From Paraescarpia echinospica (lineage: Eukaryota; Annelida; Polychaeta; Sabellida; Siboglinidae), in assembly GCA_020002185.1 (NCBI GenBank), contig CM034531.1:77116291-77180290 (forward strand): a stretch of DNA of 64,000 bases, in the 5' to 3' direction. Every line of letters begins with the position of its first letter. Positions within the stretch are counted from its first letter, which is position 1. Shown in pieces: positions 13,051-25,386 of the stretch. A program made the position numbers and the translations under genes. A model generated the notes under the pieces. It worked only from the letters and a program-made list of their open reading frames with translations, was not told where the DNA came from and did no database searches.

Positions 13051-13309
13051 GTGATTTTCTATACACTTTTTTGTTTATGTTTTCACGAAGTAATGTAAAC
13101 AAAATCATTTTATACTATAATGCTCTGTTTGTAAATATTTTTTATTTTTGTAGTAACTATTTATTCGCCACAAAAATGAAAATATGGTCATTATATAACG
13201 ATGTTTCTAAATTTTATTTATCCAAACAAATATAATGTAATGGATATATAATTTATTAATTGTAAATATATTGTACGGTAATATATTGTAATTATATATG
13301 TGAAAACAG

Positions 13310-14034
13310 ATTGAGATCTGTCGGGCGGATTTCGCGAGGATCGCTTGCTTTGCCGTCAAATGTTCGTTTACATAAACGTTGGTGCCGCGTAGTTTCTTGC
13401 TCCATTTCAGAACATTCACTTTAGCTTACCTGTTGGAGAAGCGTACGATAATACGTGGCGGTGCGGTGGTTCGGTGTTGACTCGTGTTCGTCGATGCAGA
13501 TCTGTTGCCCGCACTGAGAGTGTGACACGCAGAAATGTCTTTTTTGTCGATGTTAATACCCTTCGAACTGAAGAACTTTACGACTTTCTCTTCCAATGTC
13601 GCCAGTTCTTCTTGCGGTGCTTCTGCGTCGGTGTTTGCATTATTCGCTGTTGCCGTTGCTCTAGCGTACGTTTGGTGTTTGGTGGCGAGTCCAGTGATAA
13701 TGATGTCATCAATTCTGGAGTATTGTTCAAGGTTTTCAATTCTCGACTCTAGTAAGCCGATTTTCTTGTCTTTTTCGTTGTTGGCACGCTGTAAGAGTTT
13801 AACTGTTGCCAGCAGTGCTGCCAGTTCCTTTTGGAATGTCGAAATACCAGCAATGTCATGTTTGATGTCAGCGAGTTGTTGTTTAATTTCAGCTATATTG
13901 GAGGTTTGCTCAGGTGTGCTCTGTTTTCTGTTTTTAGACGTCGTGATGTGCATAGTGCGTAGGTGCAAGGATGATCGCGTGCAGCGTGTGTGGTCGGTCT
14001 TAGCGAAGGCGAATAGCTGTCGATGTGTTGTCAA
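13310..14034 (-). pseudogene. LINE ORF1-like coiled-coil protein with internal stop
   Basis: The minus-strand frame shows a central coiled-coil (QQLADIKHDIAGI...LLESRIENLEQ), then YSRIDDIIITGL, FFSSKGINIDKKDISACHTL and PRIIVRFSNR. This arrangement is seen in ORF1 proteins of L1/L2-like elements. A TAA at 13426-13428 interrupts it just after RFSNR, and the same frame continues with VLKWSKKLRGTNVYVNEHLT before homology stops near 13310. It has the same orientation as the ORF2 at 12111, with about 1.2 kb of unrelated sequence between them. They may be one element split by insertion or two elements. Confidence 0.65.
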
Positions 14035-14099
14035 GTGGTTGTTTACATCCGGGTTGGCGGAGAGCGCGGGAAATACGATTTGATATCAGACAGACTCAG

Positions 14100-15640
14100 A
14101 TGCACATTTTTACCTTGTCGACTGCGCCATTCGGCTTGCAAGGTCAACCGTCAAGTTCCCCGTGTCGGGTTTCGTCTACGTGCGGTACGTGTGTATTGTT
14201 CAAAGCAAAAACTTTAAGAGTCCATTATTTTATTTGTAAAATAATCATCACAATTAGCTTAAAATGTGATAGGCTTAATATTCATAGACAACCAAGATTT
14301 GAAACTGCCTCTTATTTTTTAATCTAGACTCAAATATTCCTTTACTATGGTACTGTGATTTTTTTCTGAAATGTCATCATATATATATATATTTAATAGT
14401 TTGATTGCTGTTTTTGTGTGCTTTCTAAAAACATACTTTTGCATAAATACGTGTGTGTACATTTAAATTATATGGCATGTTCTTGATTTGTACATGTCAT
14501 ATGAGTTAAACATGCAGACTGTTTATATAAGATTATAACATTACTTAACTAATTGTGTTGATTAATAAATTTAAACAACTTGTAGCAGTAAGCACCATGG
14601 ACCAAGACGTGTACTATTTGAACTTTGACAGGTACTATTTGAAATTTCATGCATTTACAAAAAATAATTGTTGTATGTGTTTGATGTGTATAGTACTATA
14701 CGATAGATATATAATAACTTATTTGTAACATAAATTGGAGTTGGTTGGAAAAATGTAATATTTTCAAGGGATAAAACCTTTTTTATACGTTTCCGAATAT
14801 GTTCGGGAAATCTTCCCACTTCTGGGCAGATACCAGAAGAAATCCTCTATGCTATGTCGTTCAAAGCTATCGAATGTCAAAAAAGTCACGGAAGGTGTGA
14901 ATATGGAGCACACCTTCAGTAGTTAGTTGTACTGTGACACCCTGAGGTTGGTAAGATGTATCATCTTTGTATTGTAACTTAAATGTAAGGCTGCATTTCT
15001 TGTTTGCGATAATTTCTATTTTGCCTCGTTAAGCTGTGTTGGGCGACATTCAACAACACATCTTTTTTATATAATGCGGTAAGAACAAGATTTGTATGAA
15101 ACCAGTCTGGTACGTAGCTTTCATGTGAATTGCACTTAGATGGTAATGATGGTGCGAACATTGTGTTCGCTGTTAATCGCTAGATGATGCCATTATTTTG
15201 GCCAGTGTTCTATATTGTTGGTGGTTGTAATCCACAGTAGATTGGATGTATATATTATGTCATTCTTGCTTAATCTCAGATTACCTGTTTGTATATAATT
15301 ATGTGTATATAGCGCTTTAGCTGGTTTATTCCATGATACATTGCATGCGTGAGACACTAAGATGCTGTTTATAATCAGAAAAGTATAATCAATAATTCTA
15401 TTGTTTGTCAATTGATTGACACCCATGTAATATGTATTTTGTATATTATATGCAGGTTAATTGTGGCTCGGCTGACAGGAGAGTAGGGCCATCCTGCCGA
15501 GTACCGGTTGCATGTTGACGGTTGTTCTAGGGTTTTAGTGGTTGCATATGCATGTGCAAAAAATTAAGACCGGCATACCATTAAACTGTTGTCAATTTAC
15601 CTTCACTATGTTTTCTGTTCTATGTGTGCTCAAAAGTGAC
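14100..15640. other. intergenic, no supported gene
   Basis: AT-rich sequence with scattered short frames. No signal peptide, cysteine module, transposase or RNA gene is recognisable on either strand. Confidence 0.5.
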
Positions 15641-15659
15641 ACCTTTATGTGTATGGTTT

Positions 15660-16250
15660 TCTAAATGTTAATGTCGATGGTATTTCAATTGCATCATTTT
15701 GTGGTATATATCCCATATATATCCCTTTTTACTGGTGTGTGTTTGCAATATATGAAGTACCAATGGGCTATTTATCTGCCGTTCAGTAGTGCATGCACTA
15801 CACTGAGTAATAATCAGTGGTATTCAAAAGTTTATATATGGTTGAATTTGTTATTTAGAATACGTTGTTCAATGGTTTTTTTGAATGGGTTTCAACAATA
15901 TGCTTCAGTGGTATACCATTCGGGGTAATCCAATAGTATTCTGAATGGTATACCATAGAACGGTATAATAAATTATACTGGCAAATACCATTGAAGATCA
16001 TTCAGAATCCCATTCAATTATATTTTGAATGGTATTCTGAATGATCCTCAGTGGTATACCATTCAATTATATACCACTGAGGACCGTTCAATACCATTGC
16101 ATTAAATACCTTTCAAATACCATTGGCCATTATAACCCCTAATATCATTGAAGAATATCATTGAACAGAACAGAAAGGGTTAATTACAAGTACCATTACT
16201 AATACTACCAAATATCATTCAAGGTATTTGAGTGGTATTTTGTAAGGGAT
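15660..16250. repeat. degenerate minisatellite related to 5557-6535
   Basis: Repeated TGAATGGTATACCATT, ATACCATTCAATTATA and TTCAATACCATT words recur, many as local palindromes. The vocabulary is the same as in the 5.6-6.5 kb array but the units are less regular. The array lies immediately downstream of peptide gene B, whereas the first array is upstream of gene A's micro-exon. Confidence 0.65.
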
Positions 16251-16474
16251 TAAACACAACCCTCGCATTCTTTCAATATGTTTGACACGTAAGACAGCAC
16301 GCTTCATTCAACAAATATCCATCCTTTTTATTATTCATCAAATCAGTATTTTCGGTTAGAATTGTGAAGTGAAATTTGTTTACCAAATAAGTATCTGGTT
16401 ACCAAACCACTGTTTATTTCAATCGCCTTTTTATTCTCGCTTGTAGTTTGTAACATCCCCGCAGTATGTCACCA

Positions 16475-18345
16475 TCAGCGCCTAGTCGATGGATCACAAA
16501 GCCGAAGGCATTTCATTTTCGATGTGTTACATGCAAGGTGGCATTCAAATGATGACACGCTAAACAGAACCACGCATCCTGGAACGCAACGTTGGCTGTA
16601 GTTATCTTCGCAATCTAGCTTACAGGCTGTCTCGCCGTCGTCATCGCCATCGCCATGGCAACTAATCACCATGGCAACGAGCAGGAGTGACCCCATCATC
16701 TGAAATGTGACCTATTATTAAACCATTGTTCTACGCGCTGAGGTAATCATATTAGTACACACACCTGTATGCCTCCTCAGTGAATGATGTCGGTTTTAAC
16801 ACGCTGATTTTACTGTGATCTTAAACAAATAGGTTTTCCGGATATATTATCGAATTTAGTGTCAAAGCACAGAATAGAATAAACAAGCTGATTTATTCTT
16901 CGCGTAGTTCAGTAAATCACTTGGCATTGTCTGCCTACTTCACACACTGGACCACTTTGGAGCACAATCAAGATGTACATAGTTCAATGAATGAATGGAT
17001 GGATGAATGAATGAATGAAACATTATTTCAACAACAACATACATAGTAAAGTAGCTCATTATTAAAATTGTAGATATATATAATTGTTAAAAAAGACAAG
17101 AAGTGTAACACTTGTAAATACTTGCTCTGTTACACCTAAAGAAACCTCTAGTTAACCTCGTTCATAGACTCGTGGACACACATGATGTGGTTGGATCGAT
17201 GTGAAGAGAACTCAACGATGGCACTTTTGCAATTCAGCACTTGAACGAAATAGTTCATTTGTGTAAACAAGATACAGCTATTTGCCTTGAGAAAATATAT
17301 CAACCATTCGCGCAATAAACATTGACATTTCACGAGGGCAACATATAAAGACCATGCACCACTCGGAGTGACCCAAACGTTGTAATCATTTATGATTATA
17401 CGTTTACACGTTCACACTTGGCTTCAGTGAGGAAGACGTTTTAAGCCGTGTGAGGAGAGAAAATACTGATGATGATGTGGTACGAGGACGGCCAACAAGG
17501 GTAAGATGTCAGGAGGAACTATACGAGACATTACTACAACGGTACGGCATATTCGGAAATGAAAGCAGGAGTTGCATTGTGGCGAAGAGTGGCATTTGCC
17601 ATGTCGGGCAGACATTTGAAGAAACACTTCATGAGAAAGGTACAAAACGCACCAAGTGCGTTCGGCTTATGTAAATGAAATGGGAACATGTGGACTAACA
17701 GCGAGATCAGAAGGATACGCTCCAAAACATGATAACTAAAAGATTAGGAGAATGGGTTGAGTGAAAAAGGTGACAGACGGAAAAGTGTTAAATTACAAGA
17801 AGAGACTGGAATGAATGAACACAAGATTATTGTATCAGTTCGCTGAATTGCTTTTATTGAGCGTTGTAATATCGCACCCGCGTTGAACATCAAAGAGCTT
17901 AGCCGTTAAACCAGCTGATGTTTATTATATGGATATTAAATTATTATCAGGATGTTGTGTTTATTCTTCCCTTTAACAGGCTGATAGAAAGAGATCTGGA
18001 AGACCAACGTTACGATCTTCATAAACTGTGGAAAATAATAGTGCTCTCCATATCGTGTATTTTTGAAAACATTAAGAGGTAAACGATTATATAGTGACAC
18101 GGCCTGTATGATAATACGTGCAAACAAACCACATTTTATAAATATTTATACATTGTACATGAAACATACCCCCACATTATCCTCAACACTATAGTGTTCA
18201 TTTTTTTATAATATGAACACTATGTTGGTTCCTGATGAAGTATTGCACTGTCTACTTACAAGGCATTTCATGACGACGAGCTGATCTTAGACGTCCGTTG
18301 TTCGTGTTTTTTTGTGTTTCGTTTACGCTCGTTCTTTTGTTGACC
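16475..18345 (-). CDS. secreted double-CxxxC cysteine-rich peptide, gene B
   Basis: Coding exon 1 (18260-18271) encodes M-K-C-L and is followed by GTAAGT. Coding exon 2 (16475-16699) follows a TTTCAG acceptor and ends in a stop, giving 78 residues. The layout matches gene A: hydrophobic signal (GSLLLVAMVIS), acidic HGDGDDDG, and eight cysteines in the x3-x7-x3-x10-x3-x6-x3 pattern. Many residues are shared with A (EDNYSQRC, CNTSKMKCLRLC), and the similarity extends through the 3' flank (about 16320-16475 against 2285-2439), so A and B are recent duplicates. A minus-strand AATAAA is at 16430-16435. A probable 5' UTR acceptor is at 18346-18347. Function unknown. Confidence 0.82.
17400..17800 (+). 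other. unassigned low-evidence coding-like stretch in the intron of gene B
   Basis: Short plus-strand frames (for example 17450-17674) are moderately codon-like but show no recognised motif. They could be a fossil of a transposable element. No gene is claimed. Confidence 0.25.
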
Positions 18346-18697
18346 CTGTAATAATAATTGAACACAGAGTACACGTTTCCCAGTTTATCCATAACTGTCA
18401 TTTCCAGAACACCAGGAGGTGATATTTTTTTGAAAACAATATTATAAAAATATAAAATAGATTACGCCTGTGGCGAACATATATATATGATTGAACGTGA
18501 TGTATATTGTCGATAAGTAAATGTCTCGGAGAAAACTAACCTTGTCGCTCAATGATCATACGGCGTCGTTTGTGCACTTGTAAGTGGGCTTACCGTCTAC
18601 TTGTACGGTACTTGTATAGGCCCCACTTAACCCCATCACGAACAAATAAAACAAAATTAGTTCGTACGTTTGCCGCTAATGTTTACTACTGAGGAGC

Positions 18698-19198
18698 GGC
18701 CAATTCATGATGGATGAATTTATGTTGACCCAGTGTGCAGAGTACGGAAACACGGACGGGCCGATGTTGACATCAAGAACCGCACCATCAAGGCCATAGT
18801 TTTTTCCTCAGACTGAAACCTGTAGACGAACGAAGATGAGACTATATCAAAGTAGTGTCCCCTCGATATTACTAAATGGCTCAAAATGCTGGCATGCGAC
18901 AACACTTGATTTCTGACACCTATAAATGTCCATATAAAATGTACGGCCAATTCATGATGGATGAATTTATGTTGACCCAGTGTGCAGAGTACGGAAACAT
19001 GGACGGGCCAATGTTGATATCAAGAATCGCACGAACAAGGCCAGAGGTGTCTTCCTCAGACTAAAACCTGTACAAGAACGAATATGAGACTATTCCAAAG
19101 TAGTGTCCTTTCGATATTACTACTTGACTCAGAATGCTGGCATACGACAAAACTAGATTTCAGACACCTTACTACCGTCCATATAAAATGCCTTCGAA
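18698..19198 (+). mobile_element. tandemly duplicated RTE-like LINE fragment
   Basis: A unit of about 245 bp beginning GGCCAATTCATGATGGATGA occurs twice, at about 18698-18941 and 18942-19198, at high similarity. Both copies encode a reverse transcriptase C-terminal motif of the type 'RLYQSSVPSILL.GS.CW', typical of RTE LINEs. Frames are interrupted. The duplication is of the fossil itself, so it happened after insertion. Confidence 0.6.
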
Positions 19199-20524
19199 AT
19201 AGTGTGACATTATTCTAGCCATAAAATATTATAAACAAGAATTACCACACAAAACAATATGAACAACGTAGACCTACTCGCCACCAGAATAGGCTCTGTA
19301 CACAGCGTCTCTTAGTGGTTGTCAACATCCTCGCGCGCCAGGGGTTGCTGCTGCTGATTACGTCAGTGCCAGCCAGCAGTACCCCCTTTGCGAAACTCTG
19401 AATTTAAGCTCAGCCTAAGAAATCGCTCACTAGATCAGTGGATCTTGGCAGGTCAGGTGGTCATAATAAAACTAAGTTCAACCAACCGTGGCTCATGTTA
19501 CATGCAATGTTTAGGAAGTAGAAGCAATTATTCGAATACACAATACCGCTCAGCTGCTCGTGCTAATGGGCGAACGGGTCATTACATATTGGGATTCCCA
19601 GAAGTCGTTTATCCGTCTTCAAATTGGGGGTGGTATTTGCGCTGTTCTCACGGGTGATGCAGTCGCGACTGGCTAAGTAAATTACTAGTTTGACTCAGCG
19701 AATTTCCGCACTTCGCGTAGGGAATCAGCCAGGGCTAGTTGCAACAAGATTACAACAACCGGCTAGAAGGATCTCTACATGACATCGAAGCTGAAAGGCT
19801 GCAGGTGACGTTTGTGATAGAACCGCTCCATTATCGCCCTTGCTGATAAATCTATATTACCCTGTATGCATGTCCTTACTCTGAGATTAATGTGAAAATA
19901 GTGGCATGCCATAATATGACAGAGTAGTATGTTTTGTAATGTGTCAGTATATTTGATTTACACCACATAGTAGTTGTATAAATGCTTATGCCAACTTCAT
20001 TCATCGCCCAATTCCGGTGTACTATAAATGGTGTACAGGCTATGCCGAACTGAGAGCTGCAAGTGTTTACAAATCTGGTTGCCATTTATTAAATCAATGT
20101 AAAATTCGGTTACTACATTATGGAATATACACGTGTACAGAATACCCAGGTATGTGCTACAGCAAATATTGCAGATACAGTAAAATACACTAAAAGAAAT
20201 ATCGAAAACACAAGTACCCGGGAATTGGAAGATGCATGAAGTTGTACCAAGTAATTATACGTTTACCATGTGGTATAAATCAAAGATACTGACAAATTAC
20301 AAAACGTAAAATGTAACACAATAAGACAAGCCACTACTTTCATATTAATGTCATAATAAGGATATGAATTGCGGAGTAATCTATATTGATCAGCATGGGC
20401 GATAATGGAGCTGGTATCTGAGGATGCTAGTTTCCTAGTTGTTTCCAGCAACGTTCTATTAACTGACTAGTCTGTATTTATTGTGGTTACAATGTTATGA
20501 TCTTATGAGGTCTCATTCAACTAG
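19199..20524. other. intergenic, no supported gene
   Basis: Mixed-composition sequence with no domain, splice-supported exon or RNA gene that I can recognise. Confidence 0.45.
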
Positions 20525-20529
20525 CCAGC

Positions 20530-20820
20530 CTTTTTCAGAACATTACCGCCAAGCCGACCTTTCTATGCTGGCACTGAGGGTGGTCACTGCCAGGGTGCTT
20601 GTCGTCCTCAGCTTTTGCGTCCCAAATTGAGACGGGACCGACATTAACGTGATCTCCGAGTCACGAGGGATACACAGTCCCCAATGTTGAGAGCCAGGCT
20701 TTTACACCAAATATACCTTACCTGCCGGGTCCGGGTATTGAACTCGGGGCGCCGGCATGTCAGGCTAACCACTACACTATCGCGCGCCCCCTGCTAACCA
20801 CTACACTATCGCGCGCCCCC
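20530..20820 (-). repeat. tRNA-derived SINE with duplicated head
   Basis: On the minus strand the element starts GGGGGCGCGCGATAGTGTAG, followed by TGGTTAGCCTGACATG (A box) and GAGTTCAATACCCGG (B box). The body then continues through GTCCCGTCTCAATTTGGGAC. The first 27-30 bases are directly repeated (20764-20790 and 20792-20820). It has no coding capacity. The family is not identified with certainty. Confidence 0.6.
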
Positions 20821-20828
20821 AATAGGAA

Positions 20829-20897
20829 ATATATAAAGAAAAATTACGCTATGTTAGCCTATATATATAAAGAAAAATTACGCTATGCTAGCCTGTT
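20829..20897. repeat. short tandem duplication
   Basis: Two copies of ATATATAAAGAAAAATTACG followed by CTATG(T/C)TAGCCT lie back to back next to the SINE head. Confidence 0.6.
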
Positions 20898-22040
20898 GAC
20901 CTGTCCATCTATCTGCATCAATTTGTGTAACATCGGTAAGCATTCCAAAGTTTGATAAAACATTGTTTGTCATTCAAGCCTCGCTTTCGCTATGCAATGG
21001 CGCTCGCGTGAATAGAGTCTATTGATGTATCCATCAAGCTTTGTCTACCAGACATGTTTACATAATGTGCATTACACCAAAAGGCGGCTTCGTAATGTTC
21101 TAAATTAATCTTCCACGCGTGCAGTTCTCATTTAAACTAATTTACCCAACATTTTTGTCACAAAAGTAAACAATTGGAGTTCAAATTTCAACAGAACATA
21201 TATGCATATGATGGAATGACAGATAGTTGCACATGTACGGCATCCATTTTGGAAGAAGTACGCGTGTGTGCGTGCGTGTTTGTGTGCGTTATCTGTGCTT
21301 GAGTTGATTTACGCGGTTGATTAGAACATTTAAAAATCCATGTTAGACCATCAGTAGAATATGGTGTTACTTCGACAAAAGCTCTGCAGACGTCGATTCG
21401 AGGTACACGGATCATGGTTCTACGGATTTCAAGCGCGGGTTAGACCCATATTGGTGAGTGTCAAACTGGTGCTTTGCGATATCCATATACCAGCGCATAT
21501 GATTATCTTCAGGCATTTCGATAAGGCCGAGGTGATGGACACTGAGTGAGCAATGAGTGTGGTTTAAAAAACTGCATTTCCATTCTACTTTGTAATCTCA
21601 TAGAATGCCGTAACGCAAATTTTAGATTATGAGGGCCGGTGTGCGTTGTTCTAGTATGAAAAAGTGGAGTTCAAGGCAAGCTGGTGATAACCTATCTAGA
21701 GTGGGTAGCTTTCTACACCCGCGTTAGTCATCGCGGTGTTAATGGTATTATCATGCGTTTTTTTATTATTCGGTGAAAGTAAAATGTAATAATACATGCC
21801 TGTTTTGGTGTTTGAAAAATCGTTCCTTGGGATGTGCTCAAAAAATTATGAATTATTATGAACATTTGGTTTAGTGACCAAAGTAGCAAATAAACAATGG
21901 ATGTTCTTACTTCAGAGAGGTGTGTCATATAGAACACGGTAATCGTCGTGCTTCGAAAGGAAGCGTGTGCGTTTATTGGGTTGCGACGGAATACCATACA
22001 TATTTGAAAGGACAATCATATGTCTGAGTTTCAGCGTTCC
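20898..22040. other. intergenic, no supported gene
   Basis: No recognisable gene. A GT-rich patch at about 21262-21290 is the only low-complexity feature. Confidence 0.45.
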
Positions 22041-22059
22041 CTAACGAGTGTAATTAGTT

Positions 22060-22372
22060 AGTACTAGTGAGTTGCGATATCTTAGTGTTGGAGCATCAGA
22101 CTCTCAATCGAGGGTTTCCGGGTTGGAATATCCTTGCTGTCGTTTCGTACCTTAGGCAAGTTCGTTTACACCACGCTTTCCAGTTCTCTCTGTTGTATAT
22201 ATGACTACCGGTGGTGGATAGTCTTCATGTAGTAATTGCAGCCTGGCTGAATGCTTCCCAGAGAAGACGATCGAGATTGTGTTCGATTGAACAGGTCTTC
22301 TATGGACTGAAGTGTAAAGCGCATTGAGCAATTTTAAAGACTCGATGTCGCGTAACATATGAACTTATCTTT
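22060..22372 (+). repeat. SINE with V-SINE-like tail, copy 1
   Basis: A tRNA-like head (CGATATCTTAGTGTTGGAGC, then a degenerate B box CGGGTTGGAATATCC) leads into a body ending GGCTGAATGCTTCCCAGAGA, GAGATTGTGTTCGATTGAAC, TGTAAAGCGCATTGAG and finally GATGTCGCGTAACATATGAA. The same modules occur at 54690-55075 and in part at 56085-56180. The tail resembles the AAAGCGCTTTG...GCTATAT end of V-SINEs, which is recognised by LINE2-type reverse transcriptases. Confidence 0.6.
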
Positions 22373-23080
22373 CCCTGTTAATACAACAGTTCTTAATGTT
22401 TTCAAGCCCTAGTCAAATGCAGATTTGTGAGACGTGCATCATTCCTTCCCAATGTATGGGTGAATGACCCCAATACGTTTTTTTTATTAAATAAAACTCC
22501 TCTTTGTAATCCTGTCTAAAGAGTTCACATGTATTGTGTAATAGAATAGCGCACAACGGTATTGTTTTATTTTGGTTTTATTCAACGGTATACACTTTTA
22601 TACAGTTCAGTTTGACTACAATATCCATTGATTTTATTATGCTCTCAAAGATAGGCCACAATAACTATGCAAAAGTCAATAAATATACACATGTAGACAC
22701 AATTATTTTTTCACTGTGAAATTACCTGCTTGAAACGGTAAAGTGAAAGTGAAACAACACGAAACAACTTTGTAATAAGATAACAATTTTATATATTTCT
22801 TGACGCTTTTTTACGGCTAATATAAAACGAGGACTAGATTATGCAACACACACAAACACCAATGTGTTCACACGTATGACCACGTACAGATAAATAGCAT
22901 TGTATTGTCATTTTGCATATCAAAACAATAACTTCCTATATGATTATGCAATGAACTCTGCCTTTTGTTAGACATGTGTGTTACTCCCACACCAATGCCC
23001 TTGTCATGTTTATGGTAGGGGTAAACGCCTTTTTGTTCTCCTTCTTTTTCATTCATAGTTCGTACCACCGACGCTCGGCA

Positions 23081-25386
23081 TCATTGCCATTCCCATATCG
23101 ACGGCTCACAAAACCGAAGACATTTCACTTTCAACGCGCTACATTCTAGGAGGCATTCGTAGGTTGGCCTCTCATACAGAGCCTCACACCGGGACACGCA
23201 TGTCTCACTGTAGCTCTTTTTGCACCATCTCTTACAGGCAAACCCTCCGTCATCATTACCATCGCCTTGGTAACACGTCGCCATAGCGACGATCAGCAGC
23301 AACAACGCAATCTGAAATGTAACCTTAAATTACTGAGGGTCACTCGTGAGTTCACATAACAGCCCTGATTATAAATTGACAGAGTAACAGTCCTTTTGCT
23401 GTACTCTTTTTGAACAAAACACCTCAAAAAAACTCTGAAACGAAGAATAAGAGCACCAACTGTACCATCGCCACACAAACGTTCGTAGAAGAAGTGGTAT
23501 TCTGGAAGCACAAACATGTAATGTTTGGATCCAAACACGATATTTACGTTCAACTTCCCAAAGATATATAGTATTAGTGATGAACCCCTTTCTGTTCATT
23601 CATGGAAAAAGTTGCAATATCACTGAAAACCCAATATTGCAGAAATGTCATCGCTGTGGTCGCACAAAATAGGTCAGTGTTAAATTTATATAACTAATAA
23701 TAACTGTTTTTTCAACGTTACCTGTTATAATTAAAGGAGTAACCAAACGTATAATTGCACAGGTGAACCTTACAGTTACCTCGCTAGTACAGCCAACTCG
23801 CAATTATGGTCACCACAAGGGAGTCCCAAATGATTTCCACAACAGTAAGGGATAAGAAATTAATTCCTGCCAATACTCCATGTTTAGGTCACTTTTTTCC
23901 CAGTCCCTGGGGTGACCTTAATAATACGGTTCCACTGTGTTGTTTTGTATATTCCATTTGTATGTTCCTTCCATCTTTCAGATGTACTCATGCTATTCTA
24001 AATGTTTGATTCGGTTCAAGTGCGTATGTACGTGTTATAGCCCTGCTGAAAGAATCATGTTATTAAGCAGGTTCGTGTGCCCTCCTCATCAACAACGTAC
24101 GTTTCAAATGTTAATTCGCCTCCTATTACTCACAATCTTTACAGACAACAATTTTGGCACAACGGAAAGTTACACCAATCACCACACATGTTTGAAACTT
24201 TATCATTCAAAAATCCACTTTGTCAATTGTCTGGCTTCTCCACAAACAAGGCCACTTTGAGACGATATCAGAGATATGTTAAGAATTCTCGATGTGTCCT
24301 TGGTGGTATGCAGAACCATGACATAAATAGCTAAGATCCGGTGGTGGCGCACGCAGACACTTTACGTGATTACATTGATGCCGAGAGAACTCGCAGTCGG
24401 CATTATAATACTTCAGCACGTGATCGGTAAACGTGCGGCGATGTTTACCAGGACTCATCTGTTTACCTTGACCATTACTAAGCTGCGTTCGAGATGTTTT
24501 AATTTACGGTGAATACGAGTAGCTATGTCCTGTGTACGACAAGTTTACCTTTGGAGACGTCCAACAGGAGAATATGACAAAACGATACACAAATCATGTT
24601 TGTATATTACTAACCAATCATTGAGCAAATTGTCTTGATAATATGATAATGTCTGTTTAATTGTTGATTCAAATAGTAGAATACATAAAAAGGCTACCCA
24701 AGATTGAACCAAATGTTGCCGCCTGCTACTAGCATTAAGTATATAGAGCACCCGTTATACGTCGGAGTGTTTGACGTAAATACGACCTGTGCGCATGTAT
24801 AATGCCATTTGCATGCTACGAACTTGTAACCAATGTAAATGCGAGTACACAAAATAAACATAGTAAATACTTTCGGTTAGACGAATTGCCTGAGGCGCGA
24901 CATGTATATTTCTATCGTGATTCATTATCTCTAGATAGTTACTCAATAGAGACCAACAGTAATTGTGCACGTATGCATGGTATTCATGCATGTAATTTAC
25001 CCAAGCCGTAAATATGTTCTGTACTCCGCGCGTATGAAACTTGATGTATTTTGCTCGAATAGTTAAGAAAACTGCTGCAAACTCTTTCAAAGACCAAATA
25101 TCATATAGGTAACATTTAGTAACTTTGTAATGAAAACCATGTGATTAAAAAATTGTATAAACGCACGCATGTTCCTGTGCAAAACACAAAACAAACATGC
25201 ACATAATTAACACTGTCCAACACGGAGTCAAGGAAGAAGACGCGATGTAAGTGAGTATGAACATTCTCTTTAGAATGTGAGCGCAAGTTGTTTTACTGGC
25301 AAAGCATTGCGCGATCTACTTACAGAGCATTTCATGTCGACACGCTGAAATAACGTCCGTCACTTATAACCCGTTCCTCGTCAATC
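23081..25386 (-). CDS. secreted double-CxxxC cysteine-rich peptide, gene C
   Basis: Coding exon 1 (25324-25335) encodes M-K-C-S before a GTAAGT donor. Coding exon 2 (23081-23311) begins after TTTCAG and ends in TGA, giving 80 residues. It has a hydrophobic signal (ALLLLIVAMATC), acidic GDGNDDGG, then eight cysteines in the same x3-x7-x3-x10-x3-x6-x3 spacing as A and B, and an aromatic C-terminus. Charged residues differ strongly from A and B (CKRWCKKSYSETC is basic), so the scaffold is conserved while the surface has diverged. A 5' UTR acceptor (GTTGCAG) precedes the ATG by about 50 bases, as in A and B. Function unknown. Confidence 0.82.
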
